Assembly (NCBI GenBank): GCA_017455785.1
Contig: JAFSYZ010000090.1
Span: 1-5,213, forward strand
Length of the DNA: 5,213 bases
From: Candidatus Methanomethylophilaceae archaeon
Lineage (GTDB): Archaea > Thermoplasmatota > Thermoplasmata > Methanomassiliicoccales > Methanomethylophilaceae
Direction of reading: 5' to 3'
Shown here: piece by piece, positions 1-5,213 of the stretch
How positions within the stretch are numbered: position 1 is the first letter of the stretch
How the letters are laid out: each line of letters starts with the position of its first letter
Translations under genes and position numbers: made by a program
The notes under the pieces: generated by a model
Databases searched by the model: none
Told to the model about the DNA's origin: nothing
Seen by the model: only the letters and a program-made list of their open reading frames with translations

Positions 1-148
1 AGTGGAAGGTTCCCAGGATGAGAGCATCCCTCTGTTCAGTAAAAGCAATGTTCATCCGATCATAGCCACCATCCAATCGAACGGCTTTGAAACTGAACCG
101 ATAGAAGGAAGGAAAGGCACGGCAATTAGCCGTCCGTTCAATGTATGA
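1..148 (+). CDS. C-terminal end of an unrecognised protein (5' end outside the window)
   Basis: An open frame enters at the left edge (first full codon at base 2) and runs 48 codons to a TGA at 146-148. The other two forward frames are closed by stops at 19-21 and at about 63-65, so this is the only frame that can carry a gene into the next one. The tail is hydrophilic, has no membrane segment, and ends in GTAISRPFNV. I do not recognise the family from this fragment. The stop codon is 11 nt upstream of the preferred start of the Sel1-repeat gene, and that gene's ribosome binding site starts inside the stop codon, so the two are probably co-transcribed and translationally coupled. The fragment is too short to assign a role. 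Confidence 0.6.
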   Translation, partial: VEGSQDESIPLFSKSNVHPIIATIQSNGFETEPIEGRKGTAISRPFNV

Positions 149-157
149 GAGGTCATC
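149..157 (+). promoter_or_regulatory. Shine-Dalgarno sequence that selects the Sel1-gene start at 160
   Basis: GAGGTCATC matches 8 of 9 positions of the archaeal anti-SD complement GAGGTGATC. Its GAGGT core ends 6 nt before the ATG at 160. The in-frame ATG at 145 has no such site at a workable distance, so translation most likely begins at 160. The site directly abuts the TGA (146-148) of the upstream gene, a layout typical of coupled reinitiation. Confidence 0.6.
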
Positions 158-159
158 AG

Positions 160-1449
160 ATGGGGGACGCGGACGGTATCCAATTGTACATGCTGGCACT
201 TGCCAACAAGGACAATCATCCCCTTTATGAGAAATACCTCAGGGCCTCATCTGATAACGGCTACATCCCGGCAAAACTCGCACTTGCCGAACTGTACAGG
301 GAGAACGATATCGCCAAAGCGATAGGATTGTACAAGGACCTTGCGAACGGTGGGATGAACTATGCGATGTTCCGTTTAGGCGAATGCTATCTTTCAGATA
401 ACGATTACAAAGAAGGATTCAAGTGGCTCAGCATGTCGGCATCATCCGGAAACATCGATGCGATGTATCTACTTCACTCATTATCACATGATGACACAGA
501 GGATATGAACAGATGGTTCTCCGAATATGCGAAGCGTCTCGATTACACCGATGCCTGGAGAATCATGAACATCATGGACGATGACAATGCCGAATCATCC
601 TGGAAAAGGATGGTAGAACTATCGTCCGACAATCCTCAGAGGATGATCAACGAGATAGATGCCTGCATAGAGCTCTATCTTAAGAACGACCCTCATGGAA
701 GGTTCGTCTGGCACATGAGATGTTCACAGCTGAACGACTCCGATTCCATGCTTGAGGTAGGCAGGATGTACCAACTGGGATTGGGCGTCGACCGTTCATA
801 CGACCATGCGATGGAATACTATCGCAAAGCGGCGGAACTCGATAATTATAGGGCGATGTACCGCATCGGCAGGATGTATCAACTGGGATTAGGTGTGGAA
901 GCATCCAATAATGATGCAAGACAATGGTTCCAAAAGATCCCTTCCATCGATTACCCGATGGCAGAATACAGGATCGCGGAGTTGAACGGCATCGATGACA
1001 TCTTCGATGAACTAGGGACTGATTTCGTTGATCTATTGGAATTATTCGCCAAAGGTAACGATGCAGAATCACAATTCTTCTTAGGTAGATTCTACCACTG
1101 GCTCTTCTCATACGACGATATGGGATCAGGAAACATCGACAAGAGGGCTATGAGATTCTATACCAAAGCTGCGCAGAACGGCTATCCTGAAGCACAGACG
1201 TTCCTAGGTACGCTATATGAAACAGGTTCAGGTAATCTGAAGCAATCCTACGAGAAGGCATTGGAATGGTACCTGAAAGCCTCTGATAATGGTGATGCTG
1301 AAGGCTCCTACCGTGCCGCACTCCTTCTTAAGAACGGTAAAGGGACCGATGTCTCCATCGGCAAAGCTAAAGAGCTGTTTCTGAAAGCCTCAGAATCGAA
1401 TGAACTGAAGGATAGATGCGCCTCAGAACTGGAATCACTGCATCAGTGA
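160..1449 (+). CDS. Sel1-like repeat (SLR) protein
   Basis: This gene encodes 429 residues from the ATG at 160; the ATG at 145 would add five residues but lacks a Shine-Dalgarno site. The protein is a solenoid of roughly eight Sel1-like repeats, alpha-helical hairpins related to TPRs. Recognisable units lie at residues about 34-63, 65-97, 98-107 (degenerate), 193-228, 229-265, 301-340, 342-377 and 378-412. Each carries the typical A..LG..Y...G......A..WY.KA...G pattern, for example ALEWYLKASDNG near the end. Residues about 108-190 and 266-300 do not match the repeat well. There is no signal peptide or membrane segment, so the protein is probably cytoplasmic. SLR proteins usually act as scaffolds for protein-protein contacts; the partner cannot be inferred here. 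Residues 201-210 and 237-246 are identical (GRMYQLGLGV), 36 residues apart, indicating a recently duplicated unit. The 3' end overlaps the convergent peroxiredoxin gene by 15 nt. Confidence 0.9.
   Translation: MGDADGIQLYMLALANKDNHPLYEKYLRASSDNGYIPAKLALAELYRENDIAKAIGLYKDLANGGMNYAMFRLGECYLSDNDYKEGFKWLSMSASSGNIDAMYLLHSLSHDDTEDMNRWFSEYAKRLDYTDAWRIMNIMDDDNAESSWKRMVELSSDNPQRMINEIDACIELYLKNDPHGRFVWHMRCSQLNDSDSMLEVGRMYQLGLGVDRSYDHAMEYYRKAAELDNYRAMYRIGRMYQLGLGVEASNNDARQWFQKIPSIDYPMAEYRIAELNGIDDIFDELGTDFVDLLELFAKGNDAESQFFLGRFYHWLFSYDDMGSGNIDKRAMRFYTKAAQNGYPEAQTFLGTLYETGSGNLKQSYEKALEWYLKASDNGDAEGSYRAALLLKNGKGTDVSIGKAKELFLKASESNELKDRCASELESLHQ
760..788 (+). repeat. Copy 1 of an internal direct repeat in the Sel1 gene
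   Basis: This stretch encodes GRMYQLGLGV and recurs almost unchanged at 868-896, differing only at a few third-codon positions. The 108-nt spacing is exactly one 36-residue Sel1 repeat unit. Confidence 0.75.
868..896 (+). repeat. Copy 2 of an internal direct repeat in the Sel1 gene
   Basis: This is the second copy of the repeat at 760-788. It encodes the same ten residues with only synonymous changes. The flanking parts of the two repeat units have diverged more, so this segment is either recently copied or under strong constraint. Confidence 0.75.
1435..1449. repeat. Inverted repeat formed by the two convergent stop regions
   Basis: The 15 nt shared by the Sel1 and peroxiredoxin genes read TCACTG-CAT-CAGTGA, with perfect 6-bp arms and a 3-nt loop. 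Each strand uses the same frame, so both proteins end in Ser-Leu-x-Gln-stop (SLHQ and SLMQ). Pairing extends weakly outward after one mismatch (1431-1433 with 1451-1453). No T-run follows on either strand, so a conventional archaeal terminator is not evident. A transcript from either side could still form this short hairpin at its stop codon. Confidence 0.7.
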
Positions 1450-1890
1450 CTTCAGGGTGTCGTAGACGGTCTCTACGTGGCCATCGACTTTGACCTTATA
1501 CCAGCAGGCCTCGACCTTCCCGTCCTTTCCGATTATGAACGTGGAACGGATGATGCCTTCCTTTCCGGCACTCTTGATACCCCATACATCGATCTGCTTC
1601 ATCAGATCGTGCTCCTTATCAGTGAGAAGCTTGAACTTGAGTCCGTACTTCTCCCTGAACTTGGTGTGTGAGCCTGCCGAATCCGCATTCACACCGATGA
1701 CCGGAACATTCCTGATCATCAGTTTTGTATAGACGTCATTGAAGGCTATGGCCTCCTTGGTGCATCCCGATGTGTTATCCTTGGGATAGAAATACAGGAT
1801 ATACCTGATGCCGTTCAGCATCCTGGAGTCGAACATCTCTCCGTTCTCATCTGGAAGGATGAAATCGGGGAATTTGTCGCCGACCTGCAT
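1435..1890 (-). CDS. bcp: Peroxiredoxin, Bcp/PrxQ-type thiol peroxidase
   Basis: This 151-residue protein is full length for the AhpC/TSA-like Bcp/PrxQ family, which reduces hydrogen peroxide and organic or lipid hydroperoxides using thiol electrons in the cytoplasm. The thioredoxin fold shows the usual landmarks: G4-D5-x-x-P8-D9-F10 at the start; the active-site loop YPKDNTSGCTKEA with P36, T40 and peroxidatic Cys43; VIGVNADSAGSHTKF at 64-78; and the conserved Arg115 before the STFIIGKDG strand. Many Bcp enzymes have a resolving cysteine five residues after the peroxidatic one; here that position is Ile48. The only other cysteine is Cys129 (EACWYKVK), so the enzyme is either 1-Cys or uses an unusual partner. 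The start ATG overlaps the pheT stop (TGATG), so translation is probably coupled to pheT. The 3' end overlaps the Sel1 gene tail to tail. Family assignment is firm; the subtype and natural reductant are not. Confidence 0.93.
   Translation of the reverse strand: MQVGDKFPDFILPDENGEMFDSRMLNGIRYILYFYPKDNTSGCTKEAIAFNDVYTKLMIRNVPVIGVNADSAGSHTKFREKYGLKFKLLTDKEHDLMKQIDVWGIKSAGKEGIIRSTFIIGKDGKVEACWYKVKVDGHVETVYDTLKSLMQ
1461..1477. repeat. Short hairpin just beyond the Sel1 stop codon
   Basis: CGTAGA-CGGTC-TCTACG is a perfect 6-bp inverted repeat with a 5-nt loop, 11 nt downstream of the Sel1 stop and within the peroxiredoxin coding region. No T-run follows, so it is at most a possible structural contribution to 3'-end formation; it may be chance. 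Confidence 0.35.
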
Positions 1891-3548
1891 CAGAACACAC
1901 CCCCCTTGGTGGATTCGATGAAAGGCTGGAGATTCAGTTCGAACATCACTACGGGGTGGTTGATCTCGAAGTCGATGATCACCTTGGGTGAGACCTCACC
2001 GAAGTATCCCACGACTTTACCGTCAACCATGACCTCTGCTCCCCTTCCTGGGATGAATGTGGCGTAATCGGACGGTTTCAGCTGATAATCAGCCTTGATC
2101 TCCCTGAGGACACTCTCAGCGTACGATTTGATCTCAGTGAAAGATGTCTTGGAGTGCATCATCACCATACACATGTTGCGTTGTTTGACGTTGTTCACGA
2201 TGACGTCCCCGATCTCGAACATCTTCTGGGGGAGGTCACGGCGTATGTTCCTCCTCAACAGCCTCATCAGGCTGGGGAACAATGAGTATCTCAAACATGT
2301 GTGGTCCTCGGTGATTGGGTTGAGGACTGTGACCACATCCTTGACAGGTAGACCTGCCTTGATGAATTCGTCATCCTCGTTGCTTAATGTAAGTGTGACC
2401 ACTTCGGTGAAACCTGCACCTACCATGATGTCACGGAGTCTCTCCGAATATGCTGTCACATCGGATAACCTACCGACGGTCTGTGTAACCGTTCCGGGCT
2501 TTCCGAACCTCTCGAAACCGTATCCTGTGGCGACGTCCTCGTAGAGATCCACCACATGCATGATGTCCAGCCTTGTGCTGGGAACCTCGACATATACGGT
2601 GTCTCCTTCCACAAGTGCGTCCAGACCCATCCTGTTCAACGACTGGACGGTCTTCTCGGGTCCAAGTTCGATTCCTAGGAACTTCTCGCAATCCTTCAAT
2701 GAGAACTGCCAGCTCGACGGCGAGAGATCAGGTGATACGAACTCCTCCCCGTTCTCGTGCATATTTACGGATACGATCCTTCCTCCGCGCTCAGCCATGG
2801 CGGTACTGATGATGTCCAAAGCACCCTTGACAGCTTTAAGGTCGTTACCGGTGACATCTATGAACAGATTCCTTGTGTTGGTCGTGACAGTTGTCAATGC
2901 ACCGTTGATGATCGGAGGGAATGACAACACGTTGCCGTTCGTATCGAGGATTATGGGGTATTTCTTCATACCCTTCAGGAGATGGGCGTATGCTACACCC
3001 TTCTCGTGCTTCTCGAGGATCTCCTCAAGATCCCATTCCTCATCCTTGGCGAGAGGAACGAATCTGATCTCATGCGGTCCTACGGCCTTGTATGTGAAGG
3101 GTGGTTCCACCTTGTCCAGATCGTGGATGCCCACCGCGATCTTGGATCTCTTCCTTCCGATGGTTATGTGCAGTTTCTCCTGCATCTCCATCATGGATTT
3201 GATGAGGACATCATCCACTTCCACTCCCAAAACGACTGCGCAGCGGAAATACGGCCTGACGTCCTTGACACTGTCATCGACGAACACGTCGATATCACTG
3301 TCATCCACTTCATACTCGGTCATTCCAGGTTCTATGTCAAGGAATGCCCTCATGCCCCTTGCTAGACCCTCCACGGAATACAGATCGGGACGGTCGGGGA
3401 AGAACTCCACTCCCATCTCGTCTACATCACCTTCGGTGTCATGCATATCGGCACCGATCATAGGGATCCTTTCAATAAGCGTCTTCTTCGGTACCTCCTC
3501 TCCGATCATGGAGCAGAGGTCGTGATACTCGAAGTTAATCAAGGGCAT
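1890..3548 (-). CDS. pheT: Phenylalanine--tRNA ligase beta subunit, archaeal type
   Basis: PheT is the beta chain of the alpha2beta2 cytoplasmic enzyme that charges tRNA-Phe; the catalytic alpha chain (PheS) is not in this window. The 552-residue length is typical of archaeal and eukaryotic beta chains, which lack the bacterial EMAP-like and anticodon-binding extensions. Visible landmarks, in order: an N-terminal domain with FFPDRPDLYSVEGLARGMRA (49-68); the B3/B4 editing domain, about 105-265, with PPIINGALTTVTTNTRN (211-227) and DVTG (231-234); the B5 domain, about 275-347, ending VPSTRLDIMHVVDLYEDVA (322-340); and the catalytic-like core, about 360-545, with LNPITEDHTCLRYSLFPSL (409-427) and FEIGDV (444-449). 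The ATG at 3548 starts the conserved N-terminus and has no Shine-Dalgarno site. A TATA box 22 nt upstream suggests a leaderless mRNA. The gene overlaps the peroxiredoxin start by 1 nt and lies 36 nt after hmgA, in the same reading frame. Confidence 0.97.
   Translation of the reverse strand: MPLINFEYHDLCSMIGEEVPKKTLIERIPMIGADMHDTEGDVDEMGVEFFPDRPDLYSVEGLARGMRAFLDIEPGMTEYEVDDSDIDVFVDDSVKDVRPYFRCAVVLGVEVDDVLIKSMMEMQEKLHITIGRKRSKIAVGIHDLDKVEPPFTYKAVGPHEIRFVPLAKDEEWDLEEILEKHEKGVAYAHLLKGMKKYPIILDTNGNVLSFPPIINGALTTVTTNTRNLFIDVTGNDLKAVKGALDIISTAMAERGGRIVSVNMHENGEEFVSPDLSPSSWQFSLKDCEKFLGIELGPEKTVQSLNRMGLDALVEGDTVYVEVPSTRLDIMHVVDLYEDVATGYGFERFGKPGTVTQTVGRLSDVTAYSERLRDIMVGAGFTEVVTLTLSNEDDEFIKAGLPVKDVVTVLNPITEDHTCLRYSLFPSLMRLLRRNIRRDLPQKMFEIGDVIVNNVKQRNMCMVMMHSKTSFTEIKSYAESVLREIKADYQLKPSDYATFIPGRGAEVMVDGKVVGYFGEVSPKVIIDFEINHPVVMFELNLQPFIESTKGGVF
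1894..1906 (-). promoter_or_regulatory. Shine-Dalgarno sequence of the peroxiredoxin gene, inside the pheT 3' end
   Basis: Read on the minus strand, the last pheT codons (Lys-Gly-Gly-Val-Phe-stop) give AAGGGGGGTGTG, a G-rich match to the archaeal Shine-Dalgarno consensus about 7 nt before the peroxiredoxin ATG at 1890. It supports that start and reinitiation after the overlapping pheT TGA. Confidence 0.5.
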
Positions 3549-3552
3549 AATT

Positions 3553-3565
3553 GCGCGTATGCGCG
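3553..3565 (-). repeat. GC-rich repeat between the TATA box and start codon of pheT
   Basis: GCGCG-TAT-GCGCG is a 5-nt direct repeat that also contains GCGC arms able to pair across a 4-nt spacer. It lies between the predicted TATA box and the predicted start point of pheT, where an archaeal repressor commonly binds. An operator role is only suggested by position. Confidence 0.35.
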
Positions 3566-3570
3566 ACTAC

Positions 3571-3578
3571 ATTATAAA
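3571..3578 (-). promoter_or_regulatory. Predicted TATA box for pheT
   Basis: On the minus strand this reads TTTATAAT, close to the archaeal TTTATATA consensus. Its centre is about 26 nt upstream of the pheT ATG, so transcription would start at or just before the start codon, giving a leaderless message. That agrees with the missing Shine-Dalgarno site. The upstream purine-rich BRE element is weak. The box lies just after the hmgA stop codon, so pheT and the peroxiredoxin gene could be expressed separately from hmgA. Confidence 0.55.
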
Positions 3579-3584
3579 GGTCGC

Positions 3585-4763
3585 CTAACGGCCAAGCTGT
3601 GAATGCGCCCTTCCCAACTGACCAGCCGCCTGGGCACCTAGTACTGAGAGTTCACCTGCAAGTACGGTAACGGCCACGATCTCGGCGAATTTCCTCGCCT
3701 TCCCATCACCGAGGCAATCGATCATCTCCAAAGCGGCGGACTGCGTCGGCAGTCTTGTTCCTCCACCCACGGTACCTACCTCGATAGCGGGCATCCTTAC
3801 CGAGATATACAAATCACCGTCAACATCCTCGCAGGTAGTCATACAGAGACTTCCGTCCACCACATGTGCAGGATCCTGTCCAGTTGCGATGTATACAGCT
3901 GCCAGCATGTTCGCCGCATGGGCGTTGTATCCCATGGAACCTGCCATCGCACTGCCGATGAGGTTCTTGCGTTCGTTGGTCTCGACGATCATGGGAACGT
4001 CCGCATGGAGTTTCTTCTCGACGATATCCTTCGGTATTTTCGCCTCTGCGATTACGTACTTCCCGCGGCCCATTATCATGTTGATGGCGGACGGTTTCTT
4101 GTCGGTGCACATGTTGCCTGATACAGATACCAACACGGCGCCGGTGTTCTCCTCTATCAGTTTGCAGACGGCCTCCGATGCGATGGTCGCCATGTTCATC
4201 CCCATGGCATCACCGGTCTGGAATGAAAATCTGAGATGAAGACTGCGTCCGTTGGGGAAGGTCTCGATGTTGATCAATCTACCATGGCTGGTGGTCGATG
4301 CGACAGCATCATCGATGTCCTGGGTATGTTCGCATATCCATTGGATAACCTTCACGGAATGGTCGATTCCATCCACACGGAAGACAGGTGCACGGGTCAT
4401 CATGTCATCGAATACCTTCACCCTCGAACCGCCTGCCGCCGTTATGACGGACATACCTCTGGAGATGGATGCTACAAGCGCACCCTCGGTGGTGGCCATG
4501 GGAACAAGGAACGGACCTTCGGCATAATCGCCTTTGATAAGGACAGGACCGGCGAATGCCAGAGGTACCTGCGTTACACCGATCATGTTCTCGATGTTCT
4601 TGGATGCACATTCCGGATCGAATGAGTAATCGGTGACCGCTTCTAACTTGGCCCCGGTCAGCTGACGTACCGCATCCAGTCTCTCCTTGACATCCGATGA
4701 TTTGTACCCTCTGTTCTTCAGACCTTCCTGTCCGACCATGAACGACGGATTGTCATCCGACAT
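3585..4763 (-). CDS. hmgA: 3-hydroxy-3-methylglutaryl-CoA reductase, class I
   Basis: HMG-CoA reductase makes mevalonate from HMG-CoA and NADPH, the committed step toward the isoprenoid chains of archaeal membrane lipids. The protein has 392 residues from the ATG at 4763; an in-frame ATG at 4781 would add MIVTII. Neither start has a clear Shine-Dalgarno site; I prefer 4763 because it gives the shorter overlap with the upstream gene. Numbering from 4781, the class I signatures are ENMIGVTQVPLAFAGPV (64-80), TTEGALVAS with catalytic Glu99, TGDAMGMNM (189-197) for NADP(H) binding, CTDKKPSAIN with catalytic Lys228, GQDPAH with catalytic Asp303, GTVGGGT (336-342), and RAHSQLGR with catalytic His393 at the extreme C-terminus. 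All catalytic residues are present, so the enzyme should be active. It has no membrane domain, as usual in archaea. The 5' end overlaps the DUF2085 gene and the stop is an amber codon. Confidence 0.97.
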   Translation of the reverse strand: MSDDNPSFMVGQEGLKNRGYKSSDVKERLDAVRQLTGAKLEAVTDYSFDPECASKNIENMIGVTQVPLAFAGPVLIKGDYAEGPFLVPMATTEGALVASISRGMSVITAAGGSRVKVFDDMMTRAPVFRVDGIDHSVKVIQWICEHTQDIDDAVASTTSHGRLINIETFPNGRSLHLRFSFQTGDAMGMNMATIASEAVCKLIEENTGAVLVSVSGNMCTDKKPSAINMIMGRGKYVIAEAKIPKDIVEKKLHADVPMIVETNERKNLIGSAMAGSMGYNAHAANMLAAVYIATGQDPAHVVDGSLCMTTCEDVDGDLYISVRMPAIEVGTVGGGTRLPTQSAALEMIDCLGDGKARKFAEIVAVTVLAGELSVLGAQAAGQLGRAHSQLGR

Positions 4764-5213
4764 TATTATTGTGACTATCATCAGCAGGGAAGAAACAGCA
4801 GATCATTATGGATACAGATGCTCCGAACAGAACCCCGGTTATGGCCCTTGTGAGTATAAGGTCCACTGACATGAAATGTTGGATGCACCAGTCCGCTATC
4901 ATCAGAGCGAAGGCTGCTACAGAGATGATCAGCGAGGTGCGTAGGGACACCCTTACAACCTTCAGGAATGAGATGATGGAACCTATCAGCAACCCGATAC
5001 CGATGGATACATCCCTGGCGCAGAAGGCCATCTGAGAACCGTTCAGGATGAACGAACGTGATTCGATCTGCGGACAAAACATGTCCCCAAATGCATATGT
5101 CAGGAAGGTCAGAGGATCACTTGATGACCACATATCCAGATGGTCGATATAACCTACAGATCCATCCAAACCCAGGAACCTTCCGGATGGGTTGAGGAAC
5201 GGGGTGAGGAACA
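4753..5213 (-). CDS. DUF2085-type small membrane protein (5' end at or beyond the window edge)
   Basis: The frame is open to the right edge of the window; the last full codon is 5211-5209 and a partial NTG codon sits at the edge, so the true start may be right there or further out. The visible 152 residues resemble the DUF2085 family of predicted membrane proteins of unknown function. An N-terminal segment is followed by FCPQIESRSFILNGSQMAFCARD, matching the family's Cys-x-Gln...RSF...G.Q...CAR signature. Then come about three hydrophobic segments: SIGIGLLIGSIISFL, SLIISVAAFALMIADW, and the C-terminal TGVLFGASVSIMICCFF. The family hallmark CHQ reads CPQ here. The C-terminal tail is polar (ADDSHNNNVG) and probably faces the cytoplasm. 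The stop lies 11 nt inside hmgA (29 nt for the alternative hmgA start), so the two are probably co-translated. Whether it has anything to do with isoprenoid synthesis is unknown. Confidence 0.75.
   Translation of the reverse strand, partial: FLTPFLNPSGRFLGLDGSVGYIDHLDMWSSSDPLTFLTYAFGDMFCPQIESRSFILNGSQMAFCARDVSIGIGLLIGSIISFLKVVRVSLRTSLIISVAAFALMIADWCIQHFMSVDLILTRAITGVLFGASVSIMICCFFPADDSHNNNVG

Noticed and set aside
145..159. Upstream ATG at 145 as the Sel1-protein start
   Set aside because: It has no Shine-Dalgarno site and overlaps the stop of the preceding gene. The ATG at 160 has a strong site at the right spacing.
680..1111. A 143-codon minus-strand open frame inside the Sel1 gene
   Set aside because: It is a shadow of the Sel1 coding frame, rich in Arg, Cys and His, with no domain or plausible ribosome binding site.
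2560..3525. A 321-codon open frame on the + strand, antisense to pheT
   Set aside because: It lies wholly within the well-supported pheT gene, and its translation is a low-complexity, Ser/Thr-rich product typical of an antisense shadow. There is no recognisable domain.
4236..4625. A 129-codon + strand open frame opposite hmgA
   Set aside because: It is fully antisense to a gene with all catalytic motifs intact, and its translation has no family features.
4802..4812. AT-rich CATAATGATC on the minus strand as a TATA box for hmgA
   Set aside because: The spacing to the ATG at 4781 would fit, but the match to the archaeal consensus is poor and the site is inside the overlapping upstream coding region. 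Co-transcription is simpler.
5163..5169. TTG at 5169 as the true start of the DUF2085 protein
   Set aside because: The frame stays open to the window edge and the upstream codons (FLTPFLNPSGRFLG) resemble the N-terminal part of the family, so the start most likely lies at or beyond the edge.

Overview
The window looks like ordinary, protein-dense chromosomal DNA from a euryarchaeon. The short archaeal-type phenylalanyl-tRNA synthetase beta chain (552 residues, no bacterial-style N- or C-terminal extensions), a class I HMG-CoA reductase, and a TATA box placed for a leaderless transcript all point that way. The protein style and the presence of a Sel1-repeat protein would fit the Thermoplasmata, for example a Methanomassiliicoccales methanogen. 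That placement is inference only; no rRNA or lineage-specific methanogenesis gene is present.

Layout. Two blocks of genes converge near position 1440. On the + strand, bases 1-148 hold the last 48 codons of an unrecognised gene. It is followed after 11 nt by a Sel1-repeat protein (160-1449), whose Shine-Dalgarno sequence starts within the preceding stop codon. On the - strand, read from the right edge, come a DUF2085-type small membrane protein (5' end outside the window), HMG-CoA reductase (hmgA), phenylalanyl-tRNA synthetase beta subunit (pheT) and a Bcp/PrxQ-type peroxiredoxin. These four are very tightly packed: the DUF2085 gene overlaps hmgA, there are 36 nt between hmgA and pheT, and pheT overlaps the peroxiredoxin by 1 nt (TGATG). 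The convergent ends of the Sel1 and peroxiredoxin genes overlap by 15 nt, and that overlap is a perfect inverted repeat carrying both stop codons.

Function. hmgA makes mevalonate for archaeal isoprenoid ether lipids. pheT forms half of the PheRS alpha2beta2 enzyme. The peroxiredoxin detoxifies peroxides. The Sel1 protein is probably a cytoplasmic scaffold. There is no obvious shared pathway, so the minus-strand cluster is best read as a housekeeping operon, with an additional promoter predicted directly in front of pheT.

I found no CRISPR array, tRNA or rRNA gene, insertion sequence or defence system, and no stretch over 300 bases without a gene. The most unusual points are the in-frame hmgA-amber-amber-pheT junction, the palindromic convergent stop codons, and a peroxiredoxin lacking the usual resolving cysteine. 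I see no convincing evidence of a previously undescribed system here.
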